In this document: positions 48,901-57,989 of the stretch, in pieces
How the letters are laid out: every line of letters starts with the position of its first letter
How positions within the stretch are numbered: the first letter of the stretch is position 1
NCBI RefSeq assembly: GCF_000224145.3
Contig: NC_020176.2
Span: forward strand, 2,408,792-2,472,791
Reading direction: 5' to 3'
Source: Ciona intestinalis
Lineage: Eukaryota; Chordata; Ascidiacea; Phlebobranchia; Cionidae
Length of the DNA stretch: 64,000 bases
Position numbers and translations under genes: made by a program
Notes under the pieces: generated by a model
What the model was told of the DNA's origin: nothing
What the model saw: only the letters and a program-made list of their open reading frames with translations
The model's database searches: none

Positions 48901-50340
48901 TTTGTAATTTTGCGCACTTGTTTTGTTGTTTGTTATATATTGTACAAAATAAAACAATATTCCAATTTGTATAAAGCTATTTTACATAGGTAAGGCCCTA
49001 CAGTGTGGCACACCATGGGACATAAAAATCAGGCCATAGTTTTCCATTACCCCCATGGGAATAAAGCTACTTAGAAGCTAATGGCATTGCACTTACATTA
49101 TAATTATAAGAAAACAAACTTAATAATCATTTCTGCAAATATTAACAGTCTTGTGTAAAATGCAAACATTGTGTCTTACAACTAAAATTAGCATCGCACT
49201 TTAAAGGCAGAGCTAATATTATCTTATTCAACATTTTCACAGTAGTATGAAATATGAATGATATTTAATATGAATATTTTTACTTTTTTAGCTGTGCAAC
49301 CAATTTGGCTACTACAAGTTTTAAAAGAAACAAAAAATTAAATCTTGTCGTGTTTCTGCCAAAGTTACAAAGAAAAAATTAAAAGTATGCCATCATTAAG
49401 TACCTGTATCCTTTTAACAGCAAATGCTGCTTAAGTGCAGGTGAAACTCTCTGGGTGATGCTCAACAGTAAAGTGAAAGTGTAGCTTCCTGGGTAGGTTA
49501 GAGTTGGTGACATGAGCGGACACAAGCTTAGCACGTAATAGTTCATCACAACGCACTTGTGGTACCTGGAAAAATACAAATTTTAATTAAGGTGTGCTGA
49601 ATGAATGAATGAATGTAACTTTTTTAACCTTGCATAGTGAGAAATGGTCTCTGTAACACATTTTGTTTCATTACAAATTTCCATGAGGTAACTTTGTGGG
49701 TGATATTTTGTTATGTACTTTTTATGTTTGGCTGACAATTTCAAAAACCCATTTTACCTGAATGAATGTAACTTACTTTATCGTCGCGGGGCCGGAAAAC
49801 GACAGTCGTTAAACAAGGGTGTTCTATTCAAACACCTCGTGCCAGCTTACGAGTTACGAAGTTTGTTACTTTGTGGGTGAATATTTTTTGGGAATTTTTT
49901 TATTTTTTTATGTGTGGCTGACAATGTGGCTGGACAGCTGATTAGTGGCCACTGGGTTGAAGCGATTGCCATAAGTGTCTTGCCTAAGACACATAATGAT
50001 ATCAGTATCGAGCATTGATACTTACAACTTACCTATTCCAATACACCAAGTCACATGGCCCCTCTGACCATTCACAGCAGACTCTTTTACAAGCAGCCAG
50101 TGAGGGGGAGGTCAACTCGTGAGCGGTTGCCCTGGCCTTTTTCTTCAAAACACAAGCCAGATCGAGCAGGAAAAGATTGGTCTGCAGCATCTTGCATTCG
50201 CCATGCTGATTTGGGGTGAATAATCCGACAGAGCTATTCGAATTGCTTCCTCTATCTGGCAACAGTCCTGCTTCCAGGGATTTTGCCAAGACTAAAACCA
50301 CTCCAGCCACATGCCATATATTAAAAGGTGTTGCTAACAT
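42985..50340 (-). CDS. DGCR2: DGCR2-like type I membrane receptor (Cys-rich/LDLRA/VWC/TM/PPSY), complete, 7 coding exons
   Basis: Exons 50340-50033, 49565-49404, 48537-48392, 46549-46292, 45621-45448, 45120-44902 and 43145-42985 join in frame to 475 residues (human DGCR2: 550). Order: signal peptide (MLATPFNIWHVAGVVLVLAK); a cysteine-rich, MANSC-like segment about 50-120 (LAACKRVCCEWSEGPCDLVY); LDL-receptor A repeat 166-200, with His where the conserved Asp of 'DC' should be (GIQHCVDNSDENQC); VWC-like segment 207-270 (DKCIDFKGNFVDNGAEYTPF, CQMCICG); transmembrane 302-319 within SGTQRLIVSCMSVLVVVTLL; cytoplasmic tail with two PPSY motifs (383-386, 407-410), as DGCR2 has PPPPY motifs. The VWC, juxtamembrane and tail parts match DGCR2 best. 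The C-type lectin of vertebrate DGCR2 is absent. PPxY suggests recruitment of NEDD4-type WW ligases (inference). Divergent from the tetraspanin. Confidence 0.85.
43163..43348 (-). mobile_element. MITE, near full length
   Basis: Lies 18 bases from the last DGCR2-like exon. Confidence 0.88.
43357..43620 (-). mobile_element. SINE, DGCR2-like intron 6
   Basis: Tail and body intact; head weak. Confidence 0.8.
43797..43919 (-). mobile_element. MITE, partial, cut by a SINE
   Basis: Its interior stops exactly where the SINE at 43921 begins, so the SINE is younger here. Confidence 0.78.
43921..44205 (+). mobile_element. tRNA-headed SINE, best plus-strand copy
   Basis: Head GGCGCCGTGGCAAAGTGG is a tRNA-like A box region, followed by a degenerate B box (GGGTTAAAGGCTCG). 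Body: 'GCAATTGCTCCAACCCAGTG', 'GTCACTAATGG', 'CAAATTATCAGCCACAC', 'CTCGTATGCTAACACGAGGT', 'GTGTTATAACAACTGTC'. Full copies are about 290 bases and end in an ATTCATTCATT-like tail. This is the reference for the copies below; it resembles the composite SINE reported from Ciona. Confidence 0.9.
44365..44589 (+). mobile_element. SINE without head, DGCR2-like intron 6
   Basis: Begins 'TGTTCTGGGCAAGACACTTC', ends AGTTATATTCATTCC and joins a MITE. Confidence 0.82.
44590..44735 (+). mobile_element. MITE right three-quarters
   Basis: Follows a SINE tail without spacer; ends ATCTTCCCCCACCCTACTA. Confidence 0.85.
45226..45435 (+). mobile_element. SINE without head, DGCR2-like intron 5
   Basis: Ends seven bases before exon 45621-45448; left of it a short MITE scrap (45158-45215). 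Confidence 0.82.
45758..46143. repeat. 23-base minisatellite, about 16 units, in DGCR2-like intron 4
   Basis: Unit GTATACCAGATAAACAAC + ACACA. The unit lacks stops on the minus strand in all phases, so it makes long spurious open frames. Confidence 0.88.
49596..50030 (-). mobile_element. Two SINEs in tandem, DGCR2-like intron 1
   Basis: 49596-49755 (body-truncated) and 49762-50030; the second runs up to three bases from exon 1. Confidence 0.82.
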
Positions 50341-50350
50341 TTCGGAAGAG

Positions 50351-50362
50351 TCTATGACAAAA
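50351..50362 (-). promoter_or_regulatory. Acceptor-like site upstream of DGCR2-like ATG
   Basis: Minus strand TTTTTGTCATAG ends at 50352, with the ATG at 50340. This is a good 3' splice site with no coding exon before it: a 5'-UTR intron end or trans-splice acceptor. Confidence 0.45.
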
Positions 50363-50529
50363 ACAAATTGTTTAATTGGGCAATATGAAAAAATCCTGGG
50401 GTATGTTAATGTATTACGCTGGTGGGAAGTGTTGGAGGTTGGTAGTAAGGGGTTGTTAGTTAGGGAAGGGGCTAATGGTTCCTTAATGGCTATAGGGGTT
50501 AGAGGTTTTTTGGTATATGGATTAGACTG

Positions 50530-50830
50530 CAGCATTTCTTAAACTGGGGTAAATTTACCCCTGGGGGTAAATTCCACTTATTTAGAGGGTAAATGAGTTA
50601 TCAATCAAAATCCACATCAATTGACGAGAAAGAAAAATTGAGCCAATTCTAGTACTTTAACAGACATTAAACAACTCGTTGCCAAAAAGCTAGCGCATCT
50701 GTCGCATTAAATATAACTGATGTAATTAGTTGTTTTCGATTTTTTTAATAAATGAGCACCATATTACATATTGGGGTAAATCTGATAAGCATCTTTGTTA
50801 AAAGGGTAAAGCATACAAAACAGAAATAAA
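50530..50830. mobile_element. Possible hAT-type non-autonomous element
   Basis: Starts 'CAGCATTTCTTAAACTGGGG' with 'ACCCCTGGGGGTAAA', the layout seen at hAT ends; 'TTGGGGTAAATCTGA' and 'AAAAGGGTAAAGCA' lie near the far end. No clear closing repeat. Confidence 0.4.
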
Positions 50831-51429
50831 ACTTTAGAATGATAATATATTAATATTTAGTGTTAAGAATACTTTCACTGTAGGTCATTCACACGAGCAA
50901 TAACTTGATTAAAAGCATAATCCCAAATAAAAAATAGCCATTCATGTTTATAAATTTCAACGCTAATATACTGTACTGTTGGTACAAAACAAATTTGTCA
51001 TTTTCTAGAAAACAACACAAACAGTGCTATCATTCACATAATACTCGAAGCTCAGCAGTTTTAGCAAACTTTACCTATTAACCATATTAGCTATGACTTT
51101 ATGCAAGCCTGGTAAACATACATTGTGTAACCGCACTGCATACTAGGTTTTCAACACTCATGCAAAATAAGAAATCTCTTCCAAATACTCAAGCACGTCA
51201 TCTGGCGGATAGAAAAATATGAAAATTCAGCACCAGACCGATGCTATAGTTACTTGTTGGCTGGCCTGTACATCCTTGCTCAATTTTTGCAACGTGGATA
51301 AAAATATTTCAACGGGTTGTAAATGTTAAAATATGTGTAATAAATTACGGTTGAGATCAGCTTTAAAGCGGTAAAGATTAGATTTAATGTATATTGTATG
51401 CAAAAAACAGTTTTTTTTTTATAATCATA

Positions 51430-51568
51430 TAGAGTTTTAAAAGATATTTTAAGAGTTATAAAACCGTATCCTCACAACTTTCATGAAAGGTTGTTAATTG
51501 TTTAAAACACGATTAGGATATTTGAACATTATGTGCTAAAGGTCCCAACTTCGCCCACCCTACTATAC
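51430..51568 (-). mobile_element. MITE, partial, in divergent promoter region
   Basis: Interior and TTCGCCCACCCTACTATA end kept. Confidence 0.83.
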
Positions 51569-52011
51569 AAGACCATATTTTTTCATTTTAATATACGGAC
51601 ACTATATAAGACAACTAAAGATGCCGTGACAAGACGATATTCTACAAGGATAGATGGAAATGGATCCGCTACCGACAATAAATTGATTTGGAATGTAAAA
51701 ATAGTATATACAACGTTCAGAATATTGGTTGAACATAACTTAATCAAGTTATTTAATTAATCACACATTGGTCGATATCCAGACAAGATAACTAATTGTG
51801 GGCAAATTATTTCAGGTCAGAGAATATCGTGCGAGTGCCTTTTTCAGAAAGAATAGGTGATTGGAAATTGGTGTTTTGTTGTATAGTGTTTAGAATTAGC
51901 CGACACTAGACTCTTAGCGGTAGTTGTATAGCATGTTATGGGCCTGTTCCGTTCCTTAGCGAGACCTAACTTGGCTGATTTTTATGTAATTAGTTACACA
52001 GATATATTATT

Positions 52012-52017
52012 TAGGCA
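52012..52017 (+). promoter_or_regulatory. Acceptor-like site directly upstream of tetraspanin ATG
   Basis: TATTATTTAG ends at 52014, three bases before the ATG: a further candidate 5'-UTR intron end or spliced-leader acceptor. Confidence 0.4.
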
Positions 52018-53196
52018 ATGGCTGCTGCTGGTAAAAGCTGCTTTCCGATTATCAAATACATTATGTTTCTGTTTAATCTACTTTTTTCGGTAAGTTATTT
52101 GAATTCAACCGAATGTAGGCTACTTTATAAGATTATTCTTAAACGTGATCCGTATTCTTAAACGTGATCGTCCTGAGTTCTATTTCTTACATACGAGACA
52201 TCTTGTTGCCTATATGTTGAATAAATAAATAAATGAATGTAGAGTAGGGTTGGGAATATGGTGCACCTTTAAAACGTATCAACCAAGTATCCTGATCGTG
52301 TTTATAACAGGTAACAACGGTATATGGGAGTCGTGAGGATACGGTTTTATAATTTATTGAATTTGTTTTACCACCAAATGGGATGATAAGATGGAATGAA
52401 ACAGTGTCCCACCTTCCCCAACTCTAATATACTTTGTTTTATCCCGGCGTGGCGGACAACGTCAGTTGTTATAACACGCGGGTGGTCTGTTTCATATAAA
52501 CAGCATTTTTCATAGATCGGCGGAGGGGCATTACTCAGCGTTGGTGTTTGGATAGTTGTGGACGGAGTAAGCTTTCGGCAAATATTATCAGTTTCGAATT
52601 CGGCGATATTTTCTGGGGTGTGGTTGCTTTTGTTTGTCGGAGGTAAAGAATTGGTTGTTAATAGGTTTAAAAAAAATGTATACCAAATAAATACCTAAAC
52701 GTTCGTATTGCACAATCTTGTTGGTGAATGTAGCTTGCTTTATTCTGGCGTGGCTGGAAAACGACAGTCGTTATAACACGGGTGTTTTGTTTCATACACC
52801 TCCTGCCCGCTTACAATTGCCACGTATGTAACTTTTTGGGTGTTTGTTTATTCTTGTATGTCTGACAATTTAGACAACCCGTTAGTGGCCACTGGGTTGG
52901 AGCAGTTGTCGGTTAGTGTCTCGCAAAAGCGCACATACGCCCACAATAGTAGCAGAGACGAGCCATGAAACCGCATAGCCTCTGGATTGGAGGTCTCTGG
53001 ATTAGAGGCATGCTCACTAATTACTGTGCCACGGGGTTGGATAGGGTTATTAATTTGTTAAAAAAATGTTATGCATTTTAAATTATAACTGTTTAATTAC
53101 TTTATTGTTTTCAGGTCTGATTTTTCTTCTTGGAGTACTTGGTTGCTGCGGTGCACTGACTGAAAGCAAATGCCTACTTTTAATGGTAGCACATAA

Positions 53197-53252
<56 letters not shown>

Positions 53253-56077
53253 GGGCGGGAGAAGACCTTTTCGTTCTATTTTCTCGTTCCATTTGGTAGT
53301 AAACAAAGACAATTCAAGGGATTGTAAAAACTGTATCCTCACGACTCCCATGGACCGTTGTTAATCGTTTAAAACACTTCCCCGCCCTACTATCAGAATC
53401 AAATGCCCCATTTTTATTAGGAATTGTTTTAAAAATTTCACTTTTTTGTTGCAGTTTTTCTTTGTCGTTCTGGGGGTTTTCGTTGCAGAGATCACTGCAG
53501 GGATCATGGCGTTTATTTACTATCCAAAGGTAATTTATGATTTACTATCCAAATATATGAAGTAAATTTAACGGCAAAGTGGTTAGCGCCCTGCTGCCTA
53601 TAACCCAGAGGCCCCAGAGGTATATAAGGTTCATAAAATATACCTACAAATTATGTAGCAATAAAAAAGTCATATAGTAGGGTGGAAAAAGATGGGGCAA
53701 CTTTTGCCCAGAATATTTAAATATCCTGACTGGATTTTTAACAATTAACAACGGTCTGAGTCGTGAGGATGCGGTTTTATATGGGCCGAGAAAATAGAAC
53801 GAGTAGGTGTCCCATCTTCCCCACTCTCTCATATATAAATGAAATGGAAAAACACGAAATTAACCTTGGCGTTTTAATTGTAGGTAACTGCCTACATGGA
53901 CGTTTCATTAAAAGAAAGATATGGAAATATGAAAGAACATAGAATTACTACTGATAACTGGGACACACTACAAACTGTGGTATAATATACACCAGGCATA
54001 TAATTATAACAACATATTAGGTTGGGTAAGATGGCCCATGTGTTCATTTTCATTGTCCCACTTTAAATGGAAGTAAACAAAATCCATTCGCTGAATTATA
54101 TAACCGTATATATTTTCGCGATTTTAAAATAAAAGCAATGTCAATTGTTAATGGGAATAGAAAATAGAACGAAAAGGTGTACATTAAATGAATGCACTGA
54201 AACAGACGAAATATAGTAACGATCAACCTATATTTTTTACTATATACCCTTTGTCTAATTGAATGAATGAGCGTGTGTGTCCTATATGGACAAGATACTC
54301 AATGTCAATTGCTTCAACCCAGTGGTCACTAATAGCTTGTGCAAATTATCAGTCACAAAAAAAGAAGAAAATATTCATTTATAACTAATTTAAATAGTTT
54401 AACACTTTAGTGGAAATGCTGCGGAATAAACGGCCCAGAAGACTGGCAATATAGCAACTGGGTGAAACAGCATGACCCCAACACCTCAACGTCGTTTAAC
54501 CGACAACAAACGAACATGAACGATTCAATCGAAAACAAACAAAAAACAAAATATCTTGACGGAATCGTCAGTTCTCCGTTGAATGAGGAACGAGAATGGC
54601 TTCTGGTTGCGAGGGAGCAATACATACCCAGTGCATGCTGTTTAAAGACATCGGTATGTATAACTTAAGGGTTAGGGTTTATTGGAAATTGGGCCGGAAG
54701 GTATGGGTTTGAGGCGATTGAGAGGTGTATGAAAAAATACATGTTAAAACGACTGTAGTTGTCTGCCACAAAAAGAATAAATTACACACATTCGTTTATT
54801 CTGAACGACAAATTTCCAAACGAAAAAATAATCTTAGTATACAACTATATATATATACCAGGTAGCCTATAACAAGTTACACCAGTTCTTCAAACACGTT
54901 TTACATTACAGCTAATAGAAGCGGCCGATGCCACTTTAGACTTGGAAAAATGTTTACAGTGGAACCCGAATACGCCAGACATATTTGTTGAATATCTTTA
55001 CAATGAGGTAGGAGCATGTTGTAATCATGGTGTATGTTGTATTTAGCTGCTGAGTTTATTTCTGCACTAACCAATATTGGGAACATAAGTAATCTATCTT
55101 TATACTTTACACGGGTTATAATTATATTTACTATATGTATAACTTTAGAAACTGTCATAGTAGGCTGGGGAAAGATGGGACACCTTTTCATTCTACTTTA
55201 TCGTCCCCTTTAGTATTAAACGAAGAACATTCACGGAATTGTAAAACCGTATGCTCGCGACTTCTATAGACCGTTGTTTAAAACACAATCAGGATATTTG
55301 GATACTAAACCCACGAAAGCTGACCCTAATCTGGTGCTCATAGTTAAACGATTATTTAAAAAAATACAGTAAGAATCTGGTACCACGAAAACGTAACAGA
55401 CAAAAATCAAGTCCGCAACCAATTTGATGTACTAAAAGACTATATATTTCGCCTAAATGGCATCGGTAGGCAATATAACACCACATTCTTATACAATAAA
55501 AACGTATTGATTTGTATTATAGGGGTGTGCCAAGAAGTCAGGAGTTTACTTTTGGATTCTTGGATGTCTTGTAATAGGAATATTGGTTATTGAGGTAAAT
55601 TGTGAATGAATGAATCTGGTTTTGTTCTCGCATGGCGGGGCAACGGCAGTCAGTATAACACGGTTGTGCTGTTTCATACACCTCATGCCTGCTTACGAGT
55701 TATCACGTATGTAACTTTGTGGGTGATTGTTTTTGAATTTTTGTTTTTCTTTTTGTTCGTATATGGGCTTTACAATTAATGTTGCGCAATACTAGCAAAT
55801 TTACTATTCTGTCTTATATACTTTTCTATATGGGTACTGGTTAAGATGTAGACCAGAGGTGGCCCATTACTCCAACACTCAGACGTTTACCATAGTTATC
55901 ACTTCAGTATACTATGCTTTTACCCGACTGCTTTGCAAGGATATTCGTGCTTATAATAGTTGTATTGAAAAATCTTCTTTTTTATACCAGGTATTTGGAC
56001 TGATCATCACATGCTGTTTGTACAAAGGTATTGATACTGCGAGACATTTACGACGCCAGATGAGACAAGTTACTTGA
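52018..56077 (+). CDS. Tetraspanin, complete, 9 coding exons
   Basis: Exons 52018-52089, 52516-52642, 53115-53185, 53455-53529, 53884-53979, 54411-54653, 54912-55007, 55523-55594 and 55991-56077 join in frame to 312 residues, somewhat longer than usual (about 230-270). Four membrane spans: YIMFLFNLLFSIGGGALLSV; LLLFVGGLIFLLGVLGCCGA (with the CCG after TM2 typical of the family); FFFVVLGVFVAEITAGIMAF; YFWILGCLVIGILVIEVFGL. The large outer loop begins after YYPK and has WKCCGINGPEDW (CCG at 150-152), ACC and further Cys at EKC and GC, giving the usual disulfide set. Its extra length is a polar Asn/Gln/Lys-rich stretch in exon 6. The C-terminal tail is short and basic (RRQMRQVT). Membrane scaffold in tetraspanin-rich microdomains; subfamily not assigned. 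Confidence 0.94.
52241..52431 (+). mobile_element. MITE, near full length, tetraspanin intron 1
   Basis: AGAGTAGGGTTGGGAATATG to CACCTTCCCCAACTCTAATA. Confidence 0.9.
52725..53035 (-). mobile_element. SINE, full length, tetraspanin intron 2
   Basis: Complete from ATGTAGCTTGC tail to TGTGCCACGGGG head, with a short duplication (CTC TGGATT) in the head. A tail scrap lies at 52436-52500. Confidence 0.9.
53200..53249. repeat. (TA)n microsatellite abutting a MITE in tetraspanin intron 3
   Basis: About 24 TA units run straight into the MITE end TAGTAGGGCGGG. MITEs of this family seem to use TA targets. Confidence 0.9.
53247..53393 (-). mobile_element. MITE, shortened, tetraspanin intron 3
   Basis: Joined to the TA microsatellite on its left. 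Confidence 0.88.
53573..53630 (+). mobile_element. SINE head fragment, tetraspanin intron 4
   Basis: 'GGCAAAGTGGTTAGCGCCCT'. Confidence 0.65.
53674..53828 (+). mobile_element. MITE, internally deleted, tetraspanin intron 4
   Basis: Both ends present; the 'TTTGTTTACTACC' part is missing. Confidence 0.85.
54018..54185. mobile_element. Chimeric MITE, tetraspanin intron 5
   Basis: Starts as a second-subfamily copy and ends with the forward 'GAAAATAGAACGAAAAGGTG' of another copy. Confidence 0.7.
54270..54362 (+). mobile_element. SINE body fragment, tetraspanin intron 5
   Basis: 'CAATTGCTTCAACCCAGTGG'. Confidence 0.72.
54725..54795 (+). mobile_element. SINE tail fragment, tetraspanin intron 6
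   Basis: 'GAGGTGTATGAAAAAATAC'. Confidence 0.55.
55158..55312 (-). mobile_element. MITE, truncated, tetraspanin intron 7
   Basis: TAGTAGGCTGGGGAAAGATG end; the other end runs into dispersed repeat R3. Confidence 0.85.
55312..55445 (-). repeat. Dispersed repeat R3, tetraspanin intron 7
   Basis: Best-preserved copy, reverse strand: 'CTGACCCTAATCTGGTGCTC' and 'ACAGACAAAAATCAAGTCC'; adjoins a truncated MITE. Confidence 0.75.
55605..55775 (-). mobile_element. SINE tail and part body, tetraspanin intron 8
   Basis: Starts 11 bases after exon 8. Confidence 0.78.
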
Positions 56078-56085
56078 ACAGCGAC

Positions 56086-56273
56086 ATAGTAGGGAGGGGG
56101 GAGATGGGACACCTTTTCATTCTATTTTCTCGTCCAATTTGTTAGTAAACAAAGAACATTAGAAGAATTATATAATCGTGTCCCCACGACTCCGATAGAC
56201 CGTTGGTAATTGTTGAAAACACGGTATTTGGATACTGCGTGCTAAAGGTGCCCTGTCTTCTCCCACCCGACTA
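56086..56273 (-). mobile_element. MITE, near full length, after tetraspanin stop
   Basis: TAGTAGGGAGGGGGGAGATG begins nine bases after TGA, so it probably forms most of the 3' UTR. Confidence 0.92.
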
Positions 56274-56562
56274 TATATATATTATATATACAGGGGATAT
56301 TGTAATATTCGACGCTATTACTTGCTCGTGAAAACCGATTGTATATTATAGCAAAAGTCCAAAAATAAAAACATACCAGCAAACTACATAGCCTACCTGC
56401 ATTTTTGTAACTTCCTTGGTAAAGTATGGCCGAATCAGTTGTTATTTTTCAGCAGTTTTTATAACATATTTTACCACTTATATAGCCTATTACATTGTTT
56501 AAAAGAGCTTATATATCTGTAAATTAAACTTTACATCATGCAAAAAAGCCTATAAATTATGA

Positions 56563-56668
56563 ATGAATGTAACTTAATTTATCCTCGCGTGGCCGGAAAA
56601 CGACAGTCGTTGTAACACGGATGTTCATGCATCTCATGCCAGCTTACGAGTTACCAAGTATGTTACAA
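56563..56668 (-). mobile_element. SINE tail fragment
   Basis: 'CCTCGCGTGGCCGGAAAACG'. Confidence 0.78.
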
Positions 56669-57989
56669 TTAACCTTTTTAATCTATGTATATAACTATAA
56701 TGTATTTTAACTTGATACTAAAATTCAAACAAAATCTTTGTGTGTTAGTTTTCTATTGTTGACAGTGCAGATATACAGGAACAACAACGCAAAACTAAAT
56801 GAACATAAAACGTCTTGGCCTATGCTTGTACATCGTTTTAAGATAATATTTTTGCCATAAAAAATTAACTAAAAATCTGTTGAAAATCAAAAGGTATCAA
56901 TTTATCAATTGCTTTTTTTAAGTTGGAAAAAGAATAATACGAATTTTCAATTGCTGTTTAAAAAAGTAAGAAAAAAAACGAGAAATTACAGAAAAAATCC
57001 AGATTTGTCCGGAAGCACCAGCTAAAAGTTGGATACATAGAAACAATATAAAATTTGCTCGAATTGGAAAAAGGCGAGGGTACACCAGAACATAAATACA
57101 CCATTAACATGCTCTAAAAGTGCTACGTTACAACTTAAGTTTCTGGTGCTCTGATTTGGGAAGGCAATAAAGTTGATAATATTTAAGGCTAAAAACTTAA
57201 TTAATTATCAAAATTTAAGTTGCATTAAGAGTATAAGAGTTATTTATAAAGCACTGCAATGCTGGTACTTATAGAAAAATTGTCGTAAAAAGGTATAAAA
57301 ATTCTGTAAGGCTTGTTTTTTAACTCTAGTGTAACGTAAATCATGCTTCTTATGTAATACAGCTGACAAAATTCTACAAATCCTAATAAAAACAATCGAA
57401 AAATTACGTTTTTGTGTAAAATAACGCAAAGTGAAAAATTGTACAATGATTGTGTAGGAAATTTTTTCCATGAGTTAGCACCAAAATTTAAAATTTACCA
57501 CCTTTTAAGGAGAAAAAAATAATTTTCAGGATATTTTTTTTTAAATTAATTTTTCAGGATAATTTTTCAATATTACTAAAAAAATTTTGTTTTCGCTACA
57601 TGGGTTGAATTTCAGGAGGGAACAAATTTATCTAGAGTTAGGGATTGTTAGAAAACCAAGCTATAACGCACATAAAGGAACTATTGAGTACGAGTTGTCG
57701 TGCTTGTTATATCACGAGAACTTTTCTTGAAAAAAAATTTTGAAAAAAGCCGAACTGATAAGCGCACATATAAAAAAACAAAATAAAAAAAAACGATAAA
57801 AATACGTAACAAACCGGTGGAACACCTCGTTTTTATAACAGGACGAAAATAAGAAGAATAAAAAGACAGTGTTCCCGGAGAAAGGCACCTGGAAACACTG
57901 GAAAGTGAGCAGCGGGGTTTTGGGGCGTATGTCATGCTCCAGTGGTTGTGCGGTCATGCGTGACTGATTGGGGTAAAGGGGAACACCTT

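Larger units (their letters stand above)
50363..52011. promoter_or_regulatory. Divergent intergenic region between DGCR2-like gene and tetraspanin
   Basis: About 1.65 kb that should carry both promoters. It holds part of a 'ttaggggtta' dispersed repeat (50405-50525), a possible hAT-type element (50530-50830) and one MITE (51430-51568). No gene seen. Confidence 0.5.
56078..57989. other. Convergent intergenic region after tetraspanin
   Basis: Holds a MITE (56086-56273) directly after the tetraspanin stop and a SINE tail (56563-56668). An AATAAA near 56363 is a possible tetraspanin poly(A) signal. The rest, to the stop codon of the minus-strand gene at 57990, is AT-rich with no supported gene. 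Confidence 0.5.

Noticed and set aside
50029-50535. A 168-codon minus-strand frame beginning upstream of the DGCR2-like start
   Set aside because: The N-terminal part runs through an intron-like TAG acceptor and repeat R6; the ATG at 50340 gives a proper signal peptide, so the longer start is not used.
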